Part shown: positions 1 to 5,302 of the stretch, piece after piece
Numbering within the stretch: the stretch's first letter is position 1
Layout: each line of letters begins with the position of its first letter
From: Oscillospiraceae bacterium
GTDB taxonomy: Bacteria > Bacillota_A > Clostridia > Saccharofermentanales > Saccharofermentanaceae
Assembly (NCBI GenBank): GCA_902803365.1
Contig: CADCPU010000387.1
Coordinates: 1 to 6,687 of the forward strand
Reading direction: 5' to 3'
Length of the DNA stretch: 6,687 nucleotides
Position numbers and translations under genes: made by a program
Notes under the pieces: model-generated
Told to the model about the DNA's origin: nothing
The model's input: only the letters and a program-made list of their open reading frames with translations
Database searches by the model: none

Positions 1-1491
1 ACGCTCCTTGCACAGCAGCATTTCGATAACTTTAAGAAACGTCTCGGCCATTTCCCGGTAGAAGTCTGTCTTCTGTCACGATTTGTCGCACCGAATGTCA
101 TGCGCGAGAATCTTAAGCGCATAAAAGACGGATCGGTCGATGTCGTGATCGGAACGCACAGAATATTGTCAGATGATGTTCAGCCAAGCAGACTCGGACT
201 TCTCGTAGTAGACGAGGAGCAGAGGTTCGGCGTTAACCATAAGGAGAAGATCAAGGCTATGAGGAATAATGTCGATGTACTCACATTGTCCGCTACGCCT
301 ATCCCGAGGACGCTTCATATGTCCATGGCGGGTATCAGGGATATCTCTGTTCTCGATGATGCTCCGATGAACCGCCGCCCGGTACAGACATACGTAATGT
401 CTTACGACAGGGAAGTCATCGTTCAGGCCTGCATGCGTGAGATCGCAAGACACGGTCAGGTCTTCTACCTGTATAACAAGACTGCTGATATCGACAAGAA
501 AGCAGACGAGCTCATGGCGCTCATGCCGGGCGTCAGGATACTCTATGCTCACGGCAAGATGAGCGAGAGCAGGATGGAGAGTATCATTACGAGCTTCGTT
601 AACGGTGAAGCCGACATACTCGTCTGCACGACGATAATCGAGTCCGGTGTCGATATGCCGAACGTAAATACAATGATCGTGGAAGACGGTGACAGATTCG
701 GTCTTTCGCAGCTCTATCAGATCAAGGGTCGAGTCGGCCGTTCTGATAAGCAGGCATATGCATATATTACTTATCGTGAGGATAAGGAGATCAACAGCGA
801 CGCCAAGAAGCGTCTCATGGCGATCCGTGAATTTACTGAGCTCGGTTCGGGTATCAAGATCGCTCTTAGAGACCTCGAAGTCCGCGGTGCCGGAAATCTT
901 TTGGGTGCTGAGCAGCACGGTCAGATGGATGTCATCGGATACGAGCTCTACTGCAGGCTCCTCGATGAGGAGATCAAGCTCCTGCGTGACGGCGAAGATG
1001 CGGCTCTTGAGCTTCCTACACAGGCAACTGTCGAACTCGACTTCGACTCTTATATCCCGTCGAACTATATCGAGGACGAATCTTCCCGCATGATCGCATA
1101 CAGAAGGATCTCATCCATCGAGTCTGTTCAGGATTACGACGATTTCATGGACGAGATACTGGACAGATACGGCGAGCCTCCTCACGAGATAATGGTACTC
1201 ATGATGGTATCTTTGGTCCGTTCTCTTGCTTCACGCCTCGGATTCGAGAAAGTCATCGTAAAAGACGACAAGGTGCTCTTCTACTACGCATCAGACAAGA
1301 AGTTCAACAAGAAGTCTATTGCTGCCTTATTGTCTGCTCCTGAGTTTGAAGGCAAGATCCTTCTTAATGCAAGTGCAAAGCCGTACCTGCATTTTATGCC
1401 GATCGGTATTGCCCCGAAGGATATCCTGTCAAAGTGCCGCGACATCCTGACTATCATGACCGATGCCGCAGCTGAGAAAGATCCGGAGTGA
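1..1491 (+). CDS. mfd: Transcription-repair coupling factor Mfd, C-terminal part (5' end outside window)
   Basis: Mfd is a superfamily 2 DNA translocase. It removes RNA polymerase stalled at DNA lesions and recruits UvrA for nucleotide excision repair. The frame is open from base 1, so only the last ~496 residues of a protein usually near 1,150 are present. Numbering in the fragment, I see the TLLAQQHFDNF motif at the start, an IGTHR motif (~50), the Walker B-type box DEEQRFG (71-77), motif III TLSATPIPRT (95-104), motif V TTIIESGVD (210-218) and motif VI QIKGRVGRSD (240-249). The Mfd/RecG-type TRG region, with LGSGIKIALRDLEVRGAGNLLG, spans about 281-302. The remainder matches the position of the C-terminal D7 domain that masks the UvrA-binding site. 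The frame is intact and ends in TGA directly against the stop of the convergent lipoprotein gene. The N-terminal UvrB-like and RNA polymerase-binding domains lie upstream of the window. Confidence 0.97.
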   Translation, partial: TLLAQQHFDNFKKRLGHFPVEVCLLSRFVAPNVMRENLKRIKDGSVDVVIGTHRILSDDVQPSRLGLLVVDEEQRFGVNHKEKIKAMRNNVDVLTLSATPIPRTLHMSMAGIRDISVLDDAPMNRRPVQTYVMSYDREVIVQACMREIARHGQVFYLYNKTADIDKKADELMALMPGVRILYAHGKMSESRMESIITSFVNGEADILVCTTIIESGVDMPNVNTMIVEDGDRFGLSQLYQIKGRVGRSDKQAYAYITYREDKEINSDAKKRLMAIREFTELGSGIKIALRDLEVRGAGNLLGAEQHGQMDVIGYELYCRLLDEEIKLLRDGEDAALELPTQATVELDFDSYIPSNYIEDESSRMIAYRRISSIESVQDYDDFMDEILDRYGEPPHEIMVLMMVSLVRSLASRLGFEKVIVKDDKVLFYYASDKKFNKKSIAALLSAPEFEGKILLNASAKPYLHFMPIGIAPKDILSKCRDILTIMTDAAAEKDPE

Positions 1492-2511
1492 TCATTCCTT
1501 GAAGGGCTCGAAAACAAACCCTTCAAATCCCATACCGTCCTTGATCTCAAGCTCATCATCAGACGAACCGATCTCGATCGTTCCGTCGTTATTTCTTATG
1601 ATGAAAGTATGTGCGGAGCCGCCCTTTTCGACAGGGATCTTTACTGCAATTTCATTGATGCCGTCTCCGTCAGCATCAACGTAGCCGATATCGGCATCCG
1701 TGCAGCTGCCGTAACCCGTGACCGTGGCAAAGTGCTGATCTTCGTAATCGAAAAATTCCCAATGGGTAATGCCGTAGGTATTGGTCTTGCCGGTGCAGTA
1801 ACAGTTATCGAATCCCAGTGCCGGACCCATATCGGACGCATAACTGTCATAGTTGATGATATATTCTCCGAACGTAAAAGCATCAAGCGTAAGCTCGATG
1901 GGCTTGCCGTCATTCTCGTAATAAGGCGTCAGGATCATCCTGTCATTATCGTCGTCATAGAATTCGTCATAAGCCAATACGCAAAGATCTTCAAAGTCGT
2001 AAAGCTCCATGAGGTGCTCTTGCTCGCACGTGCCCTCTTCTATCACACCGTTATTGTTCCTGTAGATAAAGATGCGGTTTGCTCCGTCTCCCATAAAGAT
2101 ATTCATGCAGATAAGCTCTTTCATCCCGTCCCCGTCAAGGTCGCGAAGTCTAATATTGGGTTCATCAATGGAAGTTCCGAACTGGCAGCCGAAGCATATA
2201 TCATCCTCAGTATAGAAAGACCATTCGGCATAACCGTAATCATTGGATCTCCTGATGACGTACCAGTTTTCGAAGCCGAGAAGCGGCTCTTTACTCAATT
2301 CCAGACGTTTTTCATCCATTTCGTCCCACGCAGGTCCGTCTTCTTCCTCTGATTCGGTTTCTTCTGTATCTTCCGTTGCTTCTGTTGTCTCGGTTGCCTT
2401 TGTTGTTTCTGTTGTTTCTTGAGATGCAGATGTCTCGTTCGTCTCGTTATTGCACGAGCAGAGCAAAAGGATAGCTGCAAGCAGTATTGATGTCATCTTA
2501 AGTCTTTTCAT
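1492..2511 (-). CDS. Putative lipoprotein with acidic Thr/Glu linker and two DxDGDG-containing repeats
   Basis: This is a 339-residue exported protein with no assignable enzyme activity. It starts with a basic MKRLK stretch, a hydrophobic core and the lipobox LCSC, so Cys20 should be lipidated and anchor the protein outside the membrane. Residues 21-58 are a Thr/Glu-rich low-complexity linker. After it come two similar units, about residues 77-162 and 231-316. Each has LGF-x-N-x-Y, an NxYG...W-x-F stretch, a DxDGDGxxE loop (124-132 and 279-287) and an RNN(N/D)G-x-IE-x-G end. The DxDGDG loops resemble calcium-binding loops of FG-GAP/VCBS-type repeats. Between the units is a Tyr/Asp-rich stretch (FYDDDND). 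The ATG at 2511 has AGGGGA upstream at 9 nt. A surface-binding or sensing role is only a guess; membership of a clostridial hypothetical lipoprotein family is more secure. Confidence 0.88.
   Translation of the reverse strand: MKRLKMTSILLAAILLLCSCNNETNETSASQETTETTKATETTEATEDTEETESEEEDGPAWDEMDEKRLELSKEPLLGFENWYVIRRSNDYGYAEWSFYTEDDICFGCQFGTSIDEPNIRLRDLDGDGMKELICMNIFMGDGANRIFIYRNNNGVIEEGTCEQEHLMELYDFEDLCVLAYDEFYDDDNDRMILTPYYENDGKPIELTLDAFTFGEYIINYDSYASDMGPALGFDNCYCTGKTNTYGITHWEFFDYEDQHFATVTGYGSCTDADIGYVDADGDGINEIAVKIPVEKGGSAHTFIIRNNDGTIEIGSSDDELEIKDGMGFEGFVFEPFKE
1499..1526. other. Inverted repeat at convergent mfd/lipoprotein junction
   Basis: TTGAAGGG (1499-1506) and CCCTTCAA (1519-1526) form a perfect 8-bp stem around a 12-nt loop. 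It lies 7 nt past the mfd stop codon and inside the last codons of the lipoprotein gene. Neither strand has a T-run after the stem, so it is not a classical intrinsic terminator. It is still the only hairpin near the 3' end of both genes and could mark the 3' ends of both mRNAs. Confidence 0.45.
1564..1821 (-). repeat. Lipoprotein internal repeat, copy 2
   Basis: This stretch encodes residues ~231-316 of the lipoprotein, the partner of the copy at residues 77-162. It keeps the DADGDGINE acidic loop and the RNNDGTIEIG end. It has Cys at residues 237, 239 and 270; the first copy has Cys106 and Cys109 at other aligned positions. Confidence 0.7.
2026..2283 (-). repeat. Lipoprotein internal repeat, copy 1
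   Basis: This stretch encodes residues ~77-162 of the lipoprotein. It aligns with residues 231-316 almost without gaps, at roughly one third identity by eye. The anchors are LGF-x-N-x-Y, N-x-YG, W-x-F, D-x-DGDG-x-x-E and RNN-x-G-x-IE-x-G. The divergence suggests an old duplication. Confidence 0.7.
2338..2451 (-). repeat. Low-complexity Thr/Glu-coding tract
   Basis: This imperfect run of Thr and Glu codons encodes the linker after the lipidated Cys20 of the lipoprotein (residues 21-58), with recurring ETT and ATE units. At DNA level it appears on the + strand as repeated ttctgttg/gtttct units. Such linkers hold a folded domain away from the membrane, and the repetitive codons make length variation by slippage plausible. 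Confidence 0.75.
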
Positions 2512-2543
2512 ATATTTATTTCCCCTGTTGTTAAGTGTTGTTG

Positions 2544-2549
2544 ATTATA
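2544..2549 (-). promoter_or_regulatory. Probable -10 box of the lipoprotein gene
   Basis: Read on the minus strand this is a perfect TATAAT, about 33 nt upstream of the lipoprotein ATG. It would give a leader of about 25 nt that contains the AGGGGA ribosome-binding site. No good -35 box is seen at 16-18 bp, so the assignment rests on the -10 and its position. Confidence 0.45.
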
Positions 2550-2596
2550 TAACGAATCACTGTCGGTTTGCGTTTCATTCAGGTAAATTTTTGTGT

Positions 2597-2602
2597 TAAA
2601 AT
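2597..2602 (+). promoter_or_regulatory. Probable extended -10 of the tRNA-Arg promoter
   Basis: TAAAAT is preceded by TGT, giving the TGn extended -10 form. It would start transcription near 2609, only a few bases before the tRNA. The -35 region (around 2573-2579, TTTCATT) is weak, which is common with extended -10 promoters. The downstream zinc-ribbon gene may depend on the same promoter. Confidence 0.5.
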
Positions 2603-2612
2603 ATGCAGGTAT

Positions 2613-2687
2613 GCCTCCATAGTTTAATGGATAGAACAGCAGTTTCCGGTACTGCTGGTACGGGTTCGATTCCTGTTGGGGGTGCCA
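2613..2687 (+). tRNA. tRNA-Arg (anticodon CCG), 3' CCA encoded
   Basis: The sequence folds by hand into a full cloverleaf. The acceptor GCCTCCA (2613-2619) pairs with TGGGGGT (2677-2683), with wobbles at 1:72 and 4:69. The D-arm is GTTT/GAAC with GGA at 2629-2631, giving the G18, G19 and A20 positions; A20 is a known arginine identity base. The anticodon stem is GCAGT/ACTGC around loop TTCCGGT, so the anticodon CCG (2646-2648) reads codon CGG. The variable loop is 4 nt. The T-arm ACGGG/CCTGT encloses TTCGATT. The discriminator base is G2684 and the CCA is encoded (2685-2687). It stands alone, not in a tRNA cluster. Confidence 0.95.
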
Positions 2688-2695
2688 AGATAATA

Positions 2696-2730
2696 AGCCT
2701 GTTTGCCTTTTACGGTAAACAGGTTTGTCT
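2696..2730 (+). terminator. Hairpin after tRNA-Arg (terminator or leader structure)
   Basis: CCTGTTTGCC (2698-2707) and GGTAAACAGG (2714-2723) form a 10-bp stem with one G-T pair and a 6-nt loop. Two flanking A-T pairs extend it to 12 bp. The following TTTGTCT is only a modest T-rich tail. It lies 8 nt after the tRNA CCA and 7 nt before the zinc-ribbon gene's ribosome-binding site. It probably ends most tRNA transcripts while allowing some read-through. Confidence 0.6.
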
Positions 2731-2737
2731 GTATAAC

Positions 2738-2742
2738 GGAGG
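2738..2742 (+). promoter_or_regulatory. Ribosome-binding site fixing the zinc-ribbon gene start
   Basis: GGAGG sits 5 nt before the ATG at 2748. An in-frame TTG at 2703 would give a longer protein, but it lies inside the tRNA terminator hairpin and has no ribosome-binding site, so it is rejected. Confidence 0.85.
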
Positions 2743-2747
2743 ATAAT

Positions 2748-3617
2748 ATGACAATAGTTAAGAGCAACGTCTGCAAGAGTTGCGGCGGACTTTTGGATAT
2801 AGATGTCGATCGTCAGGTCTATGTCTGTCAGTTTTGCGGCGTCACTTATGACTATGAGTATTTCAGAGAAGACAATGTGTTGGATGTCGGAGGCAGGGCT
2901 CTCGCGGAAGGCGAGTTCAACTCTGCCAAGGAAGCATTTGAGTTTATGCTGAAGAAAGATCCTCATAATCGCGAGGCTCTCTTGGGTCTCTTCCTCTGCA
3001 AATGCAAATGGAAGAGCCTTAATATGATGGGCTCATATACGCAGGTCCATGTCAAAGAGGATGAACCGTTTTTGGTATCTGCGATCGAGAATTGTTTGCC
3101 TGAGGACAAAGAGTTCTTTCTGCGTATTCAGGAAGCCCTCAGGGTCCTTGAGTCTTGCAGGAATAAGAGATCGGAGACCGACAAGATCCAATCAGACAGG
3201 GAGGCGGAGGCTGCGATCTATAATTCGCATAAGAATGAATTCGAAAAGCATGATGTCTCTCTTTTTATACATATCTGCAATCTCATCCGTGATATGTGCG
3301 ATCCGGAGCACGGTAAATACTTTTTGCTCGCGGTGATCATTCCTGTGTTCCTGGTCGCGATCGGTACATACGCATGCGGCTGGTGGGTCCTGGTCGGTGC
3401 GATCGCTCTTTTTGCCGCAGGTGTGGCTGTTTTCTGCATAAGGGAAGCCAAACTCAAGAAGGTTGCCGGGGTATCGATGAAGGCTTCCTGGGACAAATTA
3501 AGCAAGCTCGGGGATGATGTCGCCAAGGGCAGAGATGAATCGGAAGTGTTGATACAAAAGTATATAGAGCTTACAAGAGGGCTAATGGAATGTACCCGTA
3601 ATCGAGGTCGGAATTGA
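2748..3617 (+). CDS. Zinc-ribbon / TPR-like / two-helix membrane protein, function unknown
   Basis: This 289-residue protein has no recognised specific function. The N-terminus is a four-cysteine zinc ribbon, CKSCGG (Cys9, Cys12) and CQFCG (Cys27, Cys30), with a hydrophobic strand pattern between the pairs. Residues ~47-85 (ALAEGEFNSAKEAFEFMLKK and following) look like one tetratricopeptide-type helical hairpin. A mainly helical, charged region follows to about 188. Two hydrophobic segments, ~191-209 and ~211-230, are separated by a very short turn (Gly211-Trp-Trp), so both ends should face the same side, most likely the cytoplasm. The C-terminal ~55 residues are charged and helical. The gene directly follows the tRNA-Arg and has no room for a clear promoter of its own. 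The architecture suggests a protein-interaction or scaffold role at the membrane, but that is inference. Confidence 0.88.
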   Translation: MTIVKSNVCKSCGGLLDIDVDRQVYVCQFCGVTYDYEYFREDNVLDVGGRALAEGEFNSAKEAFEFMLKKDPHNREALLGLFLCKCKWKSLNMMGSYTQVHVKEDEPFLVSAIENCLPEDKEFFLRIQEALRVLESCRNKRSETDKIQSDREAEAAIYNSHKNEFEKHDVSLFIHICNLIRDMCDPEHGKYFLLAVIIPVFLVAIGTYACGWWVLVGAIALFAAGVAVFCIREAKLKKVAGVSMKASWDKLSKLGDDVAKGRDESEVLIQKYIELTRGLMECTRNRGRN

Positions 3618-3636
3618 AGGTTGGGCAGTTCCGAAG

Positions 3637-3666
3637 AAAAAAGATCACGGCCGTAAAGCCGTGATC
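3637..3666 (-). terminator. Intrinsic terminator of the GGDEF gene
   Basis: On the minus strand a perfect 9-bp stem GATCACGGC/GCCGTGATC with a 6-nt loop is followed by TTTTTTCTTC. It begins 7 nt after the cyclase stop codon. The stem is symmetric and could also stall the convergent zinc-ribbon transcript, but the + strand side lacks a T-run, so it is mainly oriented for the minus-strand gene. Confidence 0.88.
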
Positions 3667-3673
3667 CGTATCA

Positions 3674-5083
3674 TCATTCTTCTCTTAATACCCGCCTGTC
3701 CCAGACGTATTCGGGATGGCGTTTATAGTATTCTTCTTTGTTCTCATACATCCTGACGTCTGCGAGCTGCATTGATCTCTTGATGTTGTGGGTCTCGTCG
3801 CTGTAGCTTGCGCCGAATGCGTAATGAGCTCTGCCGGTACGTTCGCAGTCGTTGTTGAGCTTTTCCTTGAGTTCCGTGAACTCAGTCTGCGGGATACCTT
3901 CGCTGATCACCATGAATTCGTCGCCGCCTACTCTGTATACTTCCTGATCCTTGAAGTGCTCGCTTAATGTCGATGCAACATCCTTAAGGAGATTATCGCC
4001 TGCGATGTGACCTTGCGTATCGTTTGTTGATTTAAGACCGTTAACGTCTACGAAGAATACGCCGAACGGTTCCTTGATCGGTGCGACACCCGAATCGTTA
4101 TCGAGGATCCTGTTATTCATTGCGTTGCGGTTCAAAACACCGGTCAGCAGATCCGTTGAACTTAAGATCTTCATCTTTCTTATCATCTGATGGTTGGCGA
4201 TCTCGGCAGAGAGGATGAAGGTCGTGATCTCGAGGATCTCTTTGATCTGCATCGTCCTTGAATTATCGAAGTTGGTGGCCCAGATATAACCGATGACATC
4301 GTTTTCGGATCTGAGAGGATAGATGACGAGAGTCTTAACATTGGCACCTCTGAGGGATGCGCCCCACTTCGGAGATATGGAAGCTACTCGATCCATATCG
4401 CCTTCGTCGTTGATGATGCAGCAATTGCTGCCGGCGATCAGGAGCGGCCAAGTCTCTACGATATCGAAGAAGTTGTCTCCCATATAGTTGACCATCGGCA
4501 TTTCGTTTACGTTTTCTTTGAATGCATCACAGAGGACAGAACAGGACTTGTTCTCAAAATCGGTCAGGAGGATCGTGCAATGATTCGCATCACAGATCTC
4601 CAAGAGATCGGCGATGATAGCATCCATTGCCTTCTGGAAGTCGTTGTTTCCGCGAAGCTTGATACATATCTTGAGGACCTGTGCTGCCGTATCGGATGAA
4701 ATGTCGGCCAGTTTATTCGCATCTGCCTTAGGTGTCATGTGATAGGAAAAGAGGCAGTTGCAGAATCCCTCTTTGTCGGACTTGACCGGGAGCATATAGA
4801 TGTCCATCCATGAGTTGTAGAAAGCTGCATCAACATATGCATGTACAGGCTGGCCTGTCTTTACACAGCTCTCACACATCATTTCGAAATTCTTGTCGAT
4901 CCTGATGTAATCGGTATAGGGAACATTGACCTTGAAGTTGCTCCTGTCTCTTCCGACCGAAGCCATATAGGCGTCATTGGCGTCTAATATCACATAACTG
5001 TCAGAATCTTCGGGATTGCTCATATCAACGGAGAGTACACATGCTATCTGCATAAAAGAATCCAGCATCTGTTTGTAATCCAT
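3674..5083 (-). CDS. Diguanylate cyclase with PAS-like and GAF-like sensor domains (GGDEF)
   Basis: This predicted cytosolic enzyme makes cyclic di-GMP from two GTP. The start chosen is ATG at 5083 (MDYKQML, 469 residues), which has GGAGGT 7 nt upstream; an in-frame ATG at 5119 sits almost on the predicted transcription start. Residues ~1-118 have a PAS-like pattern (ILDANDAYMASVG, then Cys70 and Cys73, and W92-x-DIY). Residues ~130-297 look like a GAF domain (ILLTDF, VIYPL, IGYIWATNF). The GGDEF domain spans ~305-460: SSTDLLTGVLNRN, the metal and guanine site DVNGLKSTND-x-x-GH-x-x-GD (Asp346, Asn354, Asp355), and canonical GGDEF at 386-390, so activity is expected. The RxxD inhibitory site is absent (FKDQ at 377-380). 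No membrane segment is seen. The input signal is unknown. The gene is monocistronic, with its own promoter and terminator. Confidence 0.93.
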   Translation of the reverse strand: MDYKQMLDSFMQIACVLSVDMSNPEDSDSYVILDANDAYMASVGRDRSNFKVNVPYTDYIRIDKNFEMMCESCVKTGQPVHAYVDAAFYNSWMDIYMLPVKSDKEGFCNCLFSYHMTPKADANKLADISSDTAAQVLKICIKLRGNNDFQKAMDAIIADLLEICDANHCTILLTDFENKSCSVLCDAFKENVNEMPMVNYMGDNFFDIVETWPLLIAGSNCCIINDEGDMDRVASISPKWGASLRGANVKTLVIYPLRSENDVIGYIWATNFDNSRTMQIKEILEITTFILSAEIANHQMIRKMKILSSTDLLTGVLNRNAMNNRILDNDSGVAPIKEPFGVFFVDVNGLKSTNDTQGHIAGDNLLKDVASTLSEHFKDQEVYRVGGDEFMVISEGIPQTEFTELKEKLNNDCERTGRAHYAFGASYSDETHNIKRSMQLADVRMYENKEEYYKRHPEYVWDRRVLREE

Positions 5084-5090
5084 GGAAGCC

Positions 5091-5096
5091 ACCTCC
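5091..5096 (-). promoter_or_regulatory. Ribosome-binding site deciding the GGDEF start
   Basis: On the minus strand this reads GGAGGT, 7 nt before ATG 5083. It lies inside the coding extension that the longer start at 5119 would require, and so supports the shorter 469-residue protein. Confidence 0.85.
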
Positions 5097-5124
5097 GTGT
5101 GAGCAAGATAATTTGACATTTTCC

Positions 5125-5130
5125 ATTATA
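5125..5130 (-). promoter_or_regulatory. -10 box of the GGDEF gene
   Basis: The minus strand reads a perfect TATAAT here. Transcription would begin near 5118-5119, giving a leader of about 35 nt before ATG 5083. The -35 position, 17 bp upstream, is poor (TCCTCA, 3 of 6). Confidence 0.6.
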
Positions 5131-5234
5131 CAATAAAATCCGTGTCGTGAGGAGCGCGAAAGCCCCAATTAATAGATTTTTAATAAACTATTTTTGATAC
5201 AAGGCCTCTTTTTTTATCACTGCCTAAATTTTGC
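5131..5234. other. AT-rich divergent spacer between GGDEF and Pr6Pr-like genes
   Basis: This is the middle of the ~220-bp region between the two divergent starts. Apart from the flanking promoters I see only A+T-rich sequence and a weak imperfect inverted repeat (AATAG...CTATT, ~5171-5192). No small gene, RNA gene or strong operator symmetry is visible. Confidence 0.5.
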
Positions 5235-5264
5235 TTAAAATAAATCCTTGTATTGATATATAAT
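5235..5264 (+). promoter_or_regulatory. Promoter of the Pr6Pr-like gene
   Basis: A perfect -10 TATAAT (5259-5264) lies 18 bp after TTAAAA (5235-5240, 4 of 6 to the -35 consensus). Transcription would begin near 5271, giving a ~32-nt leader before ATG 5303. The ATG pair at 5276/5279 would lie almost at the transcript's 5' end. Confidence 0.6.
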
Positions 5265-5290
5265 CGCCACGGTTTATGATGCCAAGGAAA

Positions 5291-5295
5291 AGGAG
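5291..5295 (+). promoter_or_regulatory. Ribosome-binding site deciding the Pr6Pr-like start
   Basis: AGGAG, within AAAAGGAGAAA, sits 7 nt before ATG 5303. The in-frame ATGs at 5276 and 5279 have no such site upstream. Confidence 0.85.
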
Positions 5296-5302
5296 AAATA
5301 AT

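Noticed and set aside
169..918. Long open frame on the minus strand opposite mfd (249 codons)
   Set aside because: It lies wholly antisense to the highly conserved mfd helicase motifs, lacks a ribosome-binding site and encodes no recognisable protein.
689..1093. Open frame of 134 codons on the plus strand inside mfd
   Set aside because: It is out of frame with mfd, with Ser/Arg-rich composition typical of a shifted frame, and has no independent start signals.
1609..2352. 247-codon open frame on the plus strand across the lipoprotein gene
   Set aside because: It is antisense to a gene with a clear lipobox, linker and internal repeats, and no ribosome-binding site precedes it.
2703..2747. Longer TTG start for the zinc-ribbon gene
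   Set aside because: It lies inside the tRNA terminator hairpin and has no Shine-Dalgarno; ATG 2748 has GGAGG at 5 nt.
2508..2966. 152-codon minus-strand open frame upstream of the lipoprotein
   Set aside because: It runs through the tRNA-Arg gene and the antisense of the zinc ribbon, so it cannot be a real coding region.
5171..5192. AT-rich imperfect inverted repeat in the divergent promoter region
   Set aside because: There are only about seven pairs with a mismatch in very A+T-rich sequence; expected by chance, so not called as an operator.
5276..5302. Longer ATG start for the Pr6Pr-like protein, adding nine residues (MMPRKRRNN)
   Set aside because: It has no ribosome-binding site and sits only a few bases from the predicted transcription start, while ATG 5303 has AGGAG at 7 nt.
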